Positions 1-8,241 of a stretch of 27,213 nt of DNA are shown here, piece after piece. Below the pieces are notes generated by a model that had not been told where the DNA came from, ran no database searches, and saw only the letters and a list, made by a program, of their open reading frames with translations. This DNA is from Dehalococcoidia bacterium UBA5748 (GTDB lineage: Bacteria > Chloroflexota > Dehalococcoidia > Dehalococcoidales > UBA5627): NCBI GenBank assembly GCA_002419135.1, contig DIFM01000042.1:1-27213 (forward strand), in the 5' to 3' direction. The position numbers and the translations under genes are program-made. The stretch's first letter is position 1. Every line of letters starts with the position of its first letter.

Positions 1-51
1 TAGTTTATATCAAAAGGAGTTTTTTCCGCCTCATCGCTGAAAGCTCTTTTG

Positions 52-74
52 AACCCCACGTCTAACGTGGGGTT
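52..74 (+). terminator. Perfect 9-bp stem-loop at the left edge of the transposase frame
   Basis: AACCCCACG (52-60) and CGTGGGGTT (66-74) are perfect inverted repeats around a 5-nt loop, with the T run continuing to 76. This is a plausible intrinsic terminator for a gene left of the window. The transposase reading frame is closed by a TAA inside the loop (63-65), so the hairpin probably marks where foreign or rearranged sequence joins the transposase gene. Confidence 0.5.
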
Positions 75-1342
75 TTCCTATACAAGAAGGCAAGAGATAA
101 AAGTCTTGCCATTATACGCCAGGATAAAGTATGGATTACTACCAAGCCGGGGGCGGTCAATGTTAAGAGAAGATACTACCGGGATCAAGACGGCACCTAT
201 CACTATCTGCTGGATGAGCTACTGGGAATAGGGAAATACCATCATATAACCCGCCATGTTCAGAAATTAGCGTTAGATATGGTGGGGGTGATGCCTTTCA
301 GGCGGAGTGCAGAGATACTGGCTAAAGCTATACCCCTAAACCTGTCTCATCAGACTATACATCGTATAGTCGCCAGGGTAGCCGATATCCACCTTGAGAA
401 ACAAGATAGCTTACTTGAATGGTTTCAGAGAAACGGGGAGTTGCCTGACAGTAAAAACTTGGTTAGCGAACGCATGGTTGTCGAGGCCGATGGTATTATG
501 CTATCCCTGCAAAGGGAGAAAACCAGGAAAACTGAGGCGAAGCTGGGTATCGCCTATGAGGGAAGGAAGAAGAGTGGCAATAACCGCTTCATAACTGTCA
601 ACAAATCGGTTTATGCCGATGTTATAAGCGGCGACTCCTTCTGGCCGGCTATGACACTTAAGCTCAGCCGGAGATACGATCTCTCGGGTACGAACTATAT
701 GCTGCTCGGTGGGGATGGTGCCAGCTGGATAAGAGAAGGGGCTGAATACTTCGGAGCCGACTACCGATTGTGCCGCTTCCATCTGAATCGTAACCTTTCC
801 CGTGCTCTGGGACATGACAGGGATACTCTTAAAGCAATTAAAGAAGCCTTGCATCAGGAGAACCTTCCTGCTTTATTCACCTTGCTGGATAAAGCAGGGG
901 GTTTGGCGACAGGCGACGTCCGCAAGGATATCGTGAAACTATCCGGTTACCTGAAGTCCAACTTCTCCGGGCTTAAGACTCATCCAGAGATGGATAATGC
1001 AGGATTGAACACCGGGGTCATCGAGGGGAATATCGATAAATTCATTGCCAGGCGAATGAAGAATCAGGGGATGAGCCGGTCGATTCAGGGTATAAGACGC
1101 ATGCTTTGGCTGCGTATAGCCCTGTATGATAATAAGCTGAATGACTACCTCTATACTGAAACCGATAAGCCTGAATCTTACAAACTGCCCCCAAAATCAA
1201 TCAGGCGAATAATAGACAAGCATTTAGAGCAGGATTACACACAATATTTTAAGGCAAGAGTGCCTGCACTTACCGGCCCTCATGCATCACGACCATGGGC
1301 TGAATATTTAAAATCTATCACCAGAGACACTATGATATAATT
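66..1342 (+). mobile_element. Insertion sequence remnant, ISLre2 family, left part missing
   Basis: The transposase frame is open from 66 to 1340, and its translation looks like family sequence well upstream of the first ATG at 279. It contains VKRRYYRDQDGTYHYLLDEL (from about 162), typical of the region before the catalytic core. About 60-70 N-terminal residues usual for ISLre2 transposases are absent, and a stop and hairpin precede the open frame. I could not identify terminal inverted repeats or a target-site duplication, so the boundaries are those of the coding remnant. Confidence 0.55.
279..1340 (+). CDS. ISLre2 family (UPF0236) transposase, N-terminally truncated
   Basis: This is a DDE-type transposase of the ISLre2/UPF0236 family, recognised by VEADGIML, LLGGDGASWI, CRFHLNRNLSRALGHD and NTGVIEGNIDK. 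The likely catalytic triad is Asp71, Asp146 and Glu249, numbered from the ATG at 279. That ATG is the first in frame, but homologous sequence continues upstream without a start codon to position 66. No ribosome-binding site is visible before 279. Full-length family members are around 450 residues, so this 353-residue product lacks the N-terminal region and is probably inactive. The C-terminal end looks intact. The next gene starts about 120 bp downstream with its own promoter-like sequence, so the element may have inserted just upstream of the cytochrome gene. Family assignment is firm; activity is doubtful. Confidence 0.85.
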   Translation: MVGVMPFRRSAEILAKAIPLNLSHQTIHRIVARVADIHLEKQDSLLEWFQRNGELPDSKNLVSERMVVEADGIMLSLQREKTRKTEAKLGIAYEGRKKSGNNRFITVNKSVYADVISGDSFWPAMTLKLSRRYDLSGTNYMLLGGDGASWIREGAEYFGADYRLCRFHLNRNLSRALGHDRDTLKAIKEALHQENLPALFTLLDKAGGLATGDVRKDIVKLSGYLKSNFSGLKTHPEMDNAGLNTGVIEGNIDKFIARRMKNQGMSRSIQGIRRMLWLRIALYDNKLNDYLYTETDKPESYKLPPKSIRRIIDKHLEQDYTQYFKARVPALTGPHASRPWAEYLKSITRDTMI

Positions 1343-1402
1343 ATGAAGTCTCTCTATCTTAAAACCTACAATTCTGAGACTGTAACTGTTATTTATAACG
1401 TA

Positions 1403-1431
1403 TTGACTTACCGGAGTCTACAAGTTAGATT
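1403..1431 (+). promoter_or_regulatory. Sigma-70-type promoter for the multihaem cytochrome gene
   Basis: TTGACT (1403-1408) is separated by 17 bp from TAGATT (1426-1431), ending 31 bp before the cytochrome ATG. The -35 matches consensus at 5 of 6 positions and the -10 at 4 of 6. Confidence 0.5.
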
Positions 1432-1462
1432 GAGAATAATAGCGATTTCGGAGGTATTTGCC

Positions 1463-3112
1463 ATGTTAAGGATTAAGCCGGTTGCCATTATCCTTTCCTT
1501 AGTGCTTATATCTACCTTGTTTGTATCATCTCTCTCCGGTTGCGGTGATACGTCACAGGGCAAAGAAGTCTATCAGGGCATGTATTCCTACGACGACTTC
1601 GAATCTCCCGATACCTGCGGCAGCTGCCATCAGCAAATCTACTCCGATTGGTCTAAAAGCCTGATGGCCGTTAACTACGTTAAACAGTGGAAACAGGTCG
1701 AATATTTCGATTTGGCATATGCTCAGTCGCAACAGGTCGATGAAGTAGCCGGTGTCGCTTCAGGTTGCATCCAATGTCACGGTCCTTTGGCTTTCCTTTC
1801 AGGTGAGATTCCACCACCCCACGCCTCCGAAGGCGGCAGGGTTAACGAGGGCGTAAGCTGTGAAATCTGCCACTCCCTTACCGGTTCATCCGAGGAAGCT
1901 CCCTTTAACTTCTCCGCCGTTATGAACCTGGGTGATACCAAATACGGACCCAGAAACGATTCCGAAAGTACCTTCCATGAAACCGAATACAGCGAGTTCA
2001 TCGGCTCCCCCGAACATTGCGCGCTTTGCCACGATGAGCAGAGCCCCTACGGAGCCTGGGTTAAGGAAACCTACCGCGAATGGGCTGCCGGCCCCTTCCC
2101 CGAAATGGATATCACCTGTATCCAATGCCATATGGACACTACCACCGGCAAGGCTGCTTTGGATGGCAAAGAACGGGAAGACCTTACAGTCCATTCCTTT
2201 ATGGCTGTCCACAACCACGAAAGGCTGGAGGATAACATCGAGATAATTGCCTCCGCAGATTCGGAAGAAGTATCGGCAGGCGATACCTTGAACATTACCG
2301 CCGATATCCGCTGCCTGATGATGGGGCATTACTTCCCCAGCGGCTCTACCGAAGAGCGCATGCTTTGGCTTGAAGTCTGGGCTACCGACAGCGCCGGTAA
2401 AAGCTATTTCATACCCGTAAATGCCAAAGGCTTCGAGGGCGAAGAATATACCATTGCCGATTCCTCGGCAAAAGCCTACAGCGATATGGGTATCGTGATA
2501 GGCATGGATGCTTCCAATATTTCCCGCGACGGCGACGTCCCCGACGGCGCCAGGATTTTCCGCCGACCTTTCTTCAATCCCGACGGTGAAATGACCATTA
2601 TGCAATGGTACACCTCTGAGAATACGCTGGTCGATTACCGCTTCGGTCCGCGCGAAACCAAGACCGAAACCTTTACATGGGAACTGCCCGCTGATATTGC
2701 CACAGGACCCATCACCATCGAATTCAAGATGTACTACAGCCTGGTGCCTTCTTCCATAGGAGAGTTTTTGGGACTTGCGGAATCCTACTACACCGCTTAT
2801 CCGGCCAGCAGCGGCAGCATTATTATTAATGAATCACAGGAACCTGAACCTTCCAATCCGACCTTTGGAGAAATGTCTATTAAAGGGGCTGCAATCAGCT
2901 ATTCATGTCAGAAATGCCACTATCTGGGTAAAAGTACCCTATCATGGTATCGTGATGCACAGGATTTACTGCAAAAAATAAACGGCATGCCCGGAGGCTG
3001 GGGGGAATCCGGATTACAGGTTCTAAGCTATTTCCTGGTTGAATACGAATGGGTTTCCGCGGATGATATTTTTGAAGCGGGCAGCTTATCAGATATCAAG
3101 CTCACCAATTGA
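1463..3112 (+). CDS. Six-haem c-type cytochrome lipoprotein
   Basis: The product is an exported, lipid-anchored multihaem cytochrome that should carry electrons outside the membrane. The ATG at 1463 is chosen because GGAGG lies 8 nt upstream and it yields a clean signal peptide (MLRIKP, a hydrophobic core, then the lipobox LSGC with Cys27). The frame stays open to 1343, but that extension buries the signal peptide. Six CxxCH haem sites start at residues 52, 102, 133, 186, 219 and 482. The first five form a compact N-terminal block resembling the cytochrome c554/hydroxylamine oxidoreductase type (CGSCHQQIYSDWSKSLMA). Residues about 240-460 have no haem motif and look beta-rich. The sixth haem sits in a C-terminal cytochrome-like tail. 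Electron partner and substrate cannot be inferred; no maturation or quinol-oxidase gene is adjacent. The 549-residue gene is visibly GC-richer than its flanks. Confidence 0.85.
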   Translation: MLRIKPVAIILSLVLISTLFVSSLSGCGDTSQGKEVYQGMYSYDDFESPDTCGSCHQQIYSDWSKSLMAVNYVKQWKQVEYFDLAYAQSQQVDEVAGVASGCIQCHGPLAFLSGEIPPPHASEGGRVNEGVSCEICHSLTGSSEEAPFNFSAVMNLGDTKYGPRNDSESTFHETEYSEFIGSPEHCALCHDEQSPYGAWVKETYREWAAGPFPEMDITCIQCHMDTTTGKAALDGKEREDLTVHSFMAVHNHERLEDNIEIIASADSEEVSAGDTLNITADIRCLMMGHYFPSGSTEERMLWLEVWATDSAGKSYFIPVNAKGFEGEEYTIADSSAKAYSDMGIVIGMDASNISRDGDVPDGARIFRRPFFNPDGEMTIMQWYTSENTLVDYRFGPRETKTETFTWELPADIATGPITIEFKMYYSLVPSSIGEFLGLAESYYTAYPASSGSIIINESQEPEPSNPTFGEMSIKGAAISYSCQKCHYLGKSTLSWYRDAQDLLQKINGMPGGWGESGLQVLSYFLVEYEWVSADDIFEAGSLSDIKLTN

Positions 3113-3133
3113 TAAATAAACTTAAAGTTCGTT

Positions 3134-3682
3134 CTATACTTCTATCGCTGCAAGAGCGTATACTGTTCTCATCATGGAGCCGGCTTCGTTGAATTTTAAC
3201 ATCATAACGCCGGCCAATATGCCGTCATCAACCTGCGCAAAACTGATTTCCACGCCTTCATCGAACAGCAAACCTACACTGCTCAGATATCTTGTCGAGT
3301 TATCGGCAAACTCGAGTTCTATCCAGTAGTTTATGGGGCTGGTAAAGGCAGTCCCATCGGCAACCTTGTATGCATAATAATCTACAAAGTTTACGCCCTG
3401 TAAAACCATTCCGTCGGTAAACTTTTGTTAATAAAACCGCCCGACGCCATCGATATCGATTACCCTGTCGGTTGTCCCTTTGATTTTTGCCAGCAAAGCT
3501 TCTTCATCTACAATGACAGCTTCGGAGTCGATAATCGTTCTGGTTACCGTTACCACCGAAAGCGTCTTGGTGAAACCGGCGTCTATAACGGTAACGTAAT
3601 CGGTATCGTCAACGTCACAACCGCATACCGATAATGACGTTGTTAAAATGATACCGGATATTACCGTTAATGACTTTTTCAT
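3134..3682 (-). pseudogene. Probable lipoprotein gene interrupted by one in-frame stop
   Basis: Two minus-strand open stretches (3682-3428, 84 aa; 3409-3134, 91 aa) lie in exactly the same frame and are separated only by a TAA codon at 3428-3430 and six further codons. Read through, they make one protein of about 182 residues. It begins MKKSLTVISGIILTTSLSVC, a signal peptide with a lipobox-like LSVCGC, and continues into a beta-rich region (YWIELEFADNSTRYLSS, VEISFAQVDDG). I recognise no family. An ATG at 3409 could in principle start the second half independently, but no ribosome-binding site precedes it and the half would lack a signal peptide. It converges with the cytochrome gene, whose stop is 21 bp away. 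A nonsense mutation or a sequencing error are the two explanations; TAA rules out selenocysteine and pyrrolysine insertion. Confidence 0.6.
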
Positions 3683-3813
3683 ATCGCACTCTTTTACATT
3701 ATAAGATGTTCTCTATATATAACGCCGAAAATTAGGAAAGTGTTGTACTTATTCAATAACATTTTATTTGCCCGTCCGAATATTCGATTCATATTAACAG
3801 GATTGTACCAGAA

Positions 3814-3993
3814 TTAAAACTTGCGCTTTATAAATATAGCTCCAAGGATAATGAGCACGAATCCTGCGACTGCAACCAATATTATAAAGTAAGTATCGAA
3901 CGAAGGTGTACGTCGCGGAACATCAAGCAGAACGGCGAATAGTAGGAGTAACACTCCGAACATCCTTAGAATATTCCCCCAAGATGGTTTCAT
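3814..3993 (-). CDS. 59-aa two-helix membrane microprotein
   Basis: This small ORF starts MKPSWGNILRM and ends FIKRKF. It has two hydrophobic stretches (about residues 12-24 and 35-55) separated by a short polar segment containing DVPRRTPSFD. Its ATG lies 7 nt downstream of the stop of the upstream 157-aa membrane protein gene, and an AAAGG sequence overlaps the end of that gene, so the two are probably cotranscribed and translationally coupled. The basic C-terminal tail (KRK) suggests that end faces the cytoplasm. I recognise no family and infer no function. The coupled position and clean hydrophobic pattern are the main evidence that it is real. Confidence 0.6.
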   Translation of the reverse strand: MKPSWGNILRMFGVLLLLFAVLLDVPRRTPSFDTYFIILVAVAGFVLIILGAIFIKRKF

Positions 3994-4000
3994 AATATAG

Positions 4001-4474
4001 CTAACCTTTTAAACTTGACTGAGTTTTATCGCTTATATTACTGATAGCACTATTCTTTCCGTACTTTAATAATATCGCCCGTACAAACTGAATAATGCCA
4101 AGTAATGCTACCGCAGACCCGGGAATTATTAGCAGATACACGAAATAATAAAGGTGGGAACGTTCTAAATAACCTAGCGCGGTCGCTCTTATTCCCAGAG
4201 CAGTAAAGGTAATTACTATTATCAGCCCTGAAATCACCTGTAAAGTAGCATACTTTACCTGCGTTCTGCGTTGAATATAACCGCATATAGTAATTAAAAG
4301 CCCCAAAATCACCAGTATATACTCTGCATTGCTATCTGCAGGAAACCCAATCCATATTTCCCCCGATGACGATATGAACGGCTCTCCCGCTTTTAAGTCT
4401 GACAGTATCTTAACAATCATAACAACAAGTGTTCCGAAAATTATCTGCATAAAAGACAGGATTATATTTAGCAT
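4001..4474 (-). CDS. Four-helix integral membrane protein, unknown function
   Basis: The 157-residue product has about four hydrophobic segments: residues 3-25 (ILSFMQIIFGTLVVMIVKIL), 50-66, 76-98 and 109-135. A short polar loop (about 26-50) lies between the first two and a hydrophilic C-terminal tail follows. GGAG lies about 8 nt before the ATG. It is the first gene of a minus-strand pair with the 59-aa microprotein. No conserved catalytic or binding motif is visible, and I cannot name a family. Topology alone would fit a small accessory membrane protein. Confidence 0.65.
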   Translation of the reverse strand: MLNIILSFMQIIFGTLVVMIVKILSDLKAGEPFISSSGEIWIGFPADSNAEYILVILGLLITICGYIQRRTQVKYATLQVISGLIIVITFTALGIRATALGYLERSHLYYFVYLLIIPGSAVALLGIIQFVRAILLKYGKNSAISNISDKTQSSLKG

Positions 4475-4886
4475 ATTTAATCTCCAAAATTAATCGATGG
4501 TTTTTGTAATTCTATGTCATCAAGTTAAATCTCTTTTTTTGTTGCCTTGTCCAGTCCCTGTGCTAAAAGGACAGGACATTCTAAAATCGACCTGCCTCAC
4601 TCCACCAACTTTTTGTAAATTCACAAACAACATAAATCTATCCTGCACGATATTTTTATCATTATCCCTATTTTACCATACAATTCTTAACAAATCGGTA
4701 AAAATGCCATGTGTAACAGAAATTTTTTTTATTAAAAGTACTAATTTACTATTTCGAATTTTTAAAATATCCATCTATCTGATTAACTATTAATAAATCC
4801 TGTTTTATAAAAAACATCTACCTAAGAGGAAATCAAGCTTAATCATTTTTTGACATATTCCCCCAAAGCTGATAACTTTTATATCT
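4475..4886. other. AT-rich divergent intergenic region with one imperfect hairpin
   Basis: These 412 bp separate the minus-strand membrane operon from the plus-strand DUF1648-like gene. A plus-strand open frame at 4497-4793 has a low-complexity, Phe/Leu/Cys-rich translation and no ribosome-binding site, so I do not call it. TGTCCAGTCC (4548-4557) pairs with GGACAGGACA (4569-4578) with one mismatch around an 11-nt loop. Reading towards the minus-strand operon, this hairpin lies in its putative leader. Otherwise nothing is recognisable. Confidence 0.5.
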
Positions 4887-5522
4887 ATGACAACAACAAT
4901 TATTGCCGGGGTTATTTTTATCGCCGGGCTATGCGCCGGGGTATTTATATTTCTGTATCTGGCCTATTTCAGGAATAATTCTGCCGGCGGAAAAGCTTAT
5001 ACCTCAAATAGAGCAGCGGTGGACACCTCCCCCAAGAAGTGTCTAACCTTCGAGTGGAAATATATCACGCTGCCGCTGATAATCTTTTTCATATCATTCG
5101 TTATAGCGGCTATCTTTTTCTTTCAGCTTCCCGACCAGGTAGCCTATCGCTTCACCGCTGGCGGAACTGCCGAAAGCTGGATGGGGAAAACAGCCATAAC
5201 CGCGATTATGCTGGGGCTGCAACTTGTCATTATTGTAATGGTCATTTTAATCGTTAAGGCAATCGTCGGGTTCGGTCAAGCTATCGAGCAAACCAGCCCT
5301 AATTTCAATCCAGACCGCTTTATGCTGCTTATAGGTAACATTGCCGCCCTGCCACAACTGGTGCTGGCCGTGGTAATGTTCGATATCTTTAGCTTTAATG
5401 TTGTCGGAGAACATGTTTTATCGATATGGTTGATAATTCTCATATTGGCAATAAGCGGCGCTGTAATTTTAACTGCCTTTTTCATCAAGGCTTTTTTGCA
5501 AACACGTAAAGCAGATAAATAA
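4887..5522 (+). CDS. DUF1648-like integral membrane protein
   Basis: The 211-residue product has an N-terminal transmembrane helix (residues 3-28) and a polar linker. Residues about 62-85 form another helix, followed by LPDQVAYRFTAGGTAESWMG. This resembles the DUF1648 signature (a helix, then a 'P..v..hf...G.pd.w..k' stretch) found in SdpI-like and other small membrane proteins. Three more hydrophobic segments follow (about 97-125, 145-165, 180-203), and it ends in a short basic tail. There is no good Shine-Dalgarno sequence before the ATG at 4887, so the start is less certain. It ends 30 bp before glyS, in the same direction. SdpI-type proteins confer immunity to a toxic peptide; no such peptide is seen here, so that role is not claimed. 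Confidence 0.65.
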   Translation: MTTTIIAGVIFIAGLCAGVFIFLYLAYFRNNSAGGKAYTSNRAAVDTSPKKCLTFEWKYITLPLIIFFISFVIAAIFFFQLPDQVAYRFTAGGTAESWMGKTAITAIMLGLQLVIIVMVILIVKAIVGFGQAIEQTSPNFNPDRFMLLIGNIAALPQLVLAVVMFDIFSFNVVGEHVLSIWLIILILAISGAVILTAFFIKAFLQTRKADK

Positions 5523-5552
5523 TTTCTTTTATATTTAACAAGGAGTATCGGA

Positions 5553-6902
5553 TTGTCTGAAAATAATCAGGTTAGCATGGAAAAAATTGTTTCGCTCTGC
5601 CGCAGGCGCGGCTTTATTTTTCCCTCCAGCGATATCTACGGTGGGCTTTCAAGTTGCTGGGATTACGGACCCCTCGGCAGCGAATTAAAACGCAACGTAA
5701 AAGATGCCTGGTGGAAAGCTATGGTACATAACCGCGACGATGTCGTAGGTTTGGACTGCAGCATACTGATGCACCCCGGTGTTTGGAAAGCAAGCGGTCA
5801 TGTGGACGGCTTTTCCGACCCGTTGGTAGATTGTATGAACTGCAAGATGCGCTGGAGAGCGGATGAACTTAAGGAGCAGGTCTGCCCTTCCTGCGGAGGC
5901 AAACTTTCCGAACCTCGTCAATTCAACCTGATGTTTAAAACATTTATGGGGCCGGTTGAGGATTCGGCAAATATCGTCTATTTGAGACCCGAAACAGCAC
6001 AGGGCATTTTTGTTAACTTTGAAAACGTGGTAAATACCACCCGCAAGAAACTGCCGTTCGGCATTGCACAAACAGGTAAATCCTTCCGCAACGAAATCAC
6101 CACCGGCAACTTCATCTTCCGCAGTCGCGAATTCGAACAGATGGAGATGGAGTTTTTCTGTATGCCCGGAACGGATGAAGAATGGCTGGAATACTGGCGT
6201 AACGAACGGATGGACTGGTATCTGAAACTCGGTATCGACCCGGAAAGCCTGCGTTTCCGTGAGCACGCCAAGGATGAACTGGCGCATTACGCCAAGGGTT
6301 GTTACGATATCGAGTTTATGTTCCCGATGGGATGGGCGGAACTGGAAGGTATCGCCAACCGCTGTGATTTCGACCTTACCCAGCATGCCAAATTCAGCGG
6401 CAAGAGCCTTGAATACGTAAACAATGAATCGGGTGAACACATCGTACCTTATGTTATCGAGCCTTCAGCCGGCGTTGACCGCTCGGTGCTGGCTTTCCTC
6501 TGCAACGCCTACTGCGAAGAACCGGATAAGGATGAAATCCGCACCGTCTTAAAACTGCACCCGTCTCTGGCGCCCTATAAGGTTGCCATACTGCCGCTTA
6601 GCCGCAAGGAAAACCTGGTCGCTCTGGCAAAGGAAATTCATAACAGCGTCAGGAAGCAGTGGATAACCACCTACGACGATACGCAAAGCATAGGCAGAAG
6701 ATATCGCAGGCAGGATGAAATCGGTACTCCCTACTGTGTAACCGTCGATTTCGATTCGCTGGAAGACCGACAGGTTACCGTCCGTGAACGTGACAGTATG
6801 AAACAAATCCGTATCCCGATAAGCGAACTGGTTAAGACACTATCGGCTAAACTTTGCGGCGAACCGTTCGACGTTTTGCCCCCCGGCGGACGCTGCTTAT
6901 AA
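5553..6902 (+). CDS. glyS: Glycine-tRNA ligase, single-chain (alpha2) class II type
   Basis: This enzyme charges tRNA-Gly with glycine using ATP in the cytoplasm. The 449-residue sequence is the homodimeric form, not the two-subunit GlyQ/GlyS type. It shows the N-terminal GGLSSCWDYGPLG block (residues 30-42) and a probable zinc site from CxxC pairs at 94-97 and 111-114. QFNLMFKTFMGP and LRPETAQG (144-151) follow, then class II motif 2 around FRNE (178-181) and motif 3 around GVDRSVLAFL (307-316). Residues about 340-445 form the anticodon-binding domain (APYKVAILPLSRK; RYRRQDEIGTPYCVTVDFD). It starts at TTG 5553, with AGGAG 7 nt upstream. Length and all core motifs are normal. It follows the DUF1648-like gene by 30 bp and may share its transcript. 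Confidence 0.95.
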   Translation: MSENNQVSMEKIVSLCRRRGFIFPSSDIYGGLSSCWDYGPLGSELKRNVKDAWWKAMVHNRDDVVGLDCSILMHPGVWKASGHVDGFSDPLVDCMNCKMRWRADELKEQVCPSCGGKLSEPRQFNLMFKTFMGPVEDSANIVYLRPETAQGIFVNFENVVNTTRKKLPFGIAQTGKSFRNEITTGNFIFRSREFEQMEMEFFCMPGTDEEWLEYWRNERMDWYLKLGIDPESLRFREHAKDELAHYAKGCYDIEFMFPMGWAELEGIANRCDFDLTQHAKFSGKSLEYVNNESGEHIVPYVIEPSAGVDRSVLAFLCNAYCEEPDKDEIRTVLKLHPSLAPYKVAILPLSRKENLVALAKEIHNSVRKQWITTYDDTQSIGRRYRRQDEIGTPYCVTVDFDSLEDRQVTVRERDSMKQIRIPISELVKTLSAKLCGEPFDVLPPGGRCL

Positions 6903-6998
6903 TTGTCCTGCCTCGACATCATAATGATTTAAAGAGGTAGTCCTGACTATCGTTCTATAGAGTTAAACATATTTGAGGATAAAATACGGAGAATCCTG

Positions 6999-8231
6999 TT
7001 GAAAATAATTCACTTTGCCGACCTGCACCTGGGAGTAGAAAGTTACGGTCGAACCGACCCCGAAAAAGGACTGCCAACACGGCTGCTGGATTTTCTGGAT
7101 ACTTTTGACAGGCTGATTGATTTCGCAATAGATGAAAAAGTCGACCTGGTGCTTTTTTGCGGTGATACCTACAAGAGCCGCGAGCCCAGCCAGACACAGC
7201 AGAGGGAATTTGCCAAACGCATCCGTAAACTTTCCGAAGCCGGAATAGCTGTTTTTCTGCTTGCCGGTAACCACGATATGCCAAACGGATTCGGCAGAGC
7301 GACATCGACCGAGATATTCGGTACACTTGCGGTAAGAAACGTCTATGTTGCCAACAAGCCGGAAGTTTTCAAAATCGACACCACGGGGGGTACCATACAA
7401 ATAGCGGCACTGCCCTGGATGAGGCGCAGCCTTCTTATGAGCAAAGAGGAAGTCAAAGACCTCACTTTTTCCGAAATTAATGAAAAGATGCAGGAAAAAC
7501 TTACCAATATTATAAATACTCAGGTTCAACAATTGGATACAAACCTGCCCGCCATACTGGCTTCCCATATATGGGTAACCGGCGTAAGAATCGGTTCTGA
7601 AGACTCCATGACTATCGGACAGGAACATGTGCTTCTACCCGGCACTATCGCAAATCCCGCTTTTGATTATATCGCACTGGGGCATATCCATCGCCACCAG
7701 GTGATGAATCAGAATCCTCCGATGGTGTATTCGGGTAGTTTAGACAGGCTGGATTTCGGGGATGAAAGCGATGAAAAGGGATTTTATCTGTTGGAAATGG
7801 AGAAGGATTCGGAAACGGGGAAGAGAAAGGTTTCTTATGAATTCCATACCATCGAAGGCAGGAAATTTGTTACCATAAAGGCTGAAATAGACCCGCAAGA
7901 CATAGACCCGACACAGACTGTCATCAATGAAATCGACAAACATGATATCAACGGAGCAATTGTAAAACTGCAAATTAAGCTACCGCAGGAATCAGAAAAG
8001 ATGATTATGGACGGCGCCATCAAGGAAGCGCTGAAGAGAGCAAGCTACTTTACCATTGCCAAAGATGTTAAAAGAGTACCCCGCAGCAGACTTGGTTCTA
8101 AGACCATACAGGGGCTTCCGGCAGCCGAGGCGCTTCAATCATGGCTGAATGCTACTAATGTTACCGAAGAACATGCTAAAATACTGATGCAATACGGAAA
8201 AGAACTTATTAGCGAGATTCAACAATCATAA
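6999..8231 (+). CDS. sbcD: SbcD/Mre11-type metallophosphoesterase nuclease
   Basis: The product is a calcineurin-like phosphoesterase of the SbcD/Mre11 DNA repair exonuclease family. It would process DNA ends or hairpins with two metal ions. Metal-binding motifs are in order: DLHLG with Asp8 and His10, CGDTY with Asp56, GNHD (90-93), ASHIW with His190, and ALGHIHRH with His229 and His231. A C-terminal accessory region (about 260-410) follows, matching the length of SbcD proteins. It starts at TTG 6999, with GGAG 7 nt upstream. SbcD normally works with the SbcC/Rad50 ATPase, usually encoded next door. None is present here; the next gene, 10 bp on, is a phosphoribosyltransferase. SbcC may be elsewhere, or this may be a stand-alone DNA repair phosphoesterase. 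Confidence 0.85.
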   Translation: MKIIHFADLHLGVESYGRTDPEKGLPTRLLDFLDTFDRLIDFAIDEKVDLVLFCGDTYKSREPSQTQQREFAKRIRKLSEAGIAVFLLAGNHDMPNGFGRATSTEIFGTLAVRNVYVANKPEVFKIDTTGGTIQIAALPWMRRSLLMSKEEVKDLTFSEINEKMQEKLTNIINTQVQQLDTNLPAILASHIWVTGVRIGSEDSMTIGQEHVLLPGTIANPAFDYIALGHIHRHQVMNQNPPMVYSGSLDRLDFGDESDEKGFYLLEMEKDSETGKRKVSYEFHTIEGRKFVTIKAEIDPQDIDPTQTVINEIDKHDINGAIVKLQIKLPQESEKMIMDGAIKEALKRASYFTIAKDVKRVPRSRLGSKTIQGLPAAEALQSWLNATNVTEEHAKILMQYGKELISEIQQS

Positions 8232-8241
8232 GGAGACTAAG

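Noticed and set aside
49..231. Plus-strand open frame of 60 codons at the left edge
   Set aside because: It overlaps the upstream continuation of the transposase in another frame, and only the latter resembles family sequence.
1886..2605. Long minus-strand open frame (239 codons) inside the cytochrome gene
   Set aside because: It lies wholly antisense to a well-supported haem protein in a GC-richer gene, where long antisense frames arise by codon bias; no ribosome site or domain is visible.
3428..3430. Selenocysteine or pyrrolysine recoding at the in-frame stop
   Set aside because: The codon is TAA, which neither system uses.
4497..4793. Plus-strand open frame of 98 codons in an AT-rich gap
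   Set aside because: Low-complexity translation, no ribosome-binding site, and it starts inside the leader of the divergent operon.
5685..6440. Minus-strand open frame of 251 codons inside glyS
   Set aside because: It mirrors the glycyl-tRNA synthetase codons and has no recognisable domain.
6963..7628. Minus-strand open frame of 221 codons inside the SbcD-like gene
   Set aside because: It is antisense to conserved metallophosphoesterase motifs and has no ribosome site.
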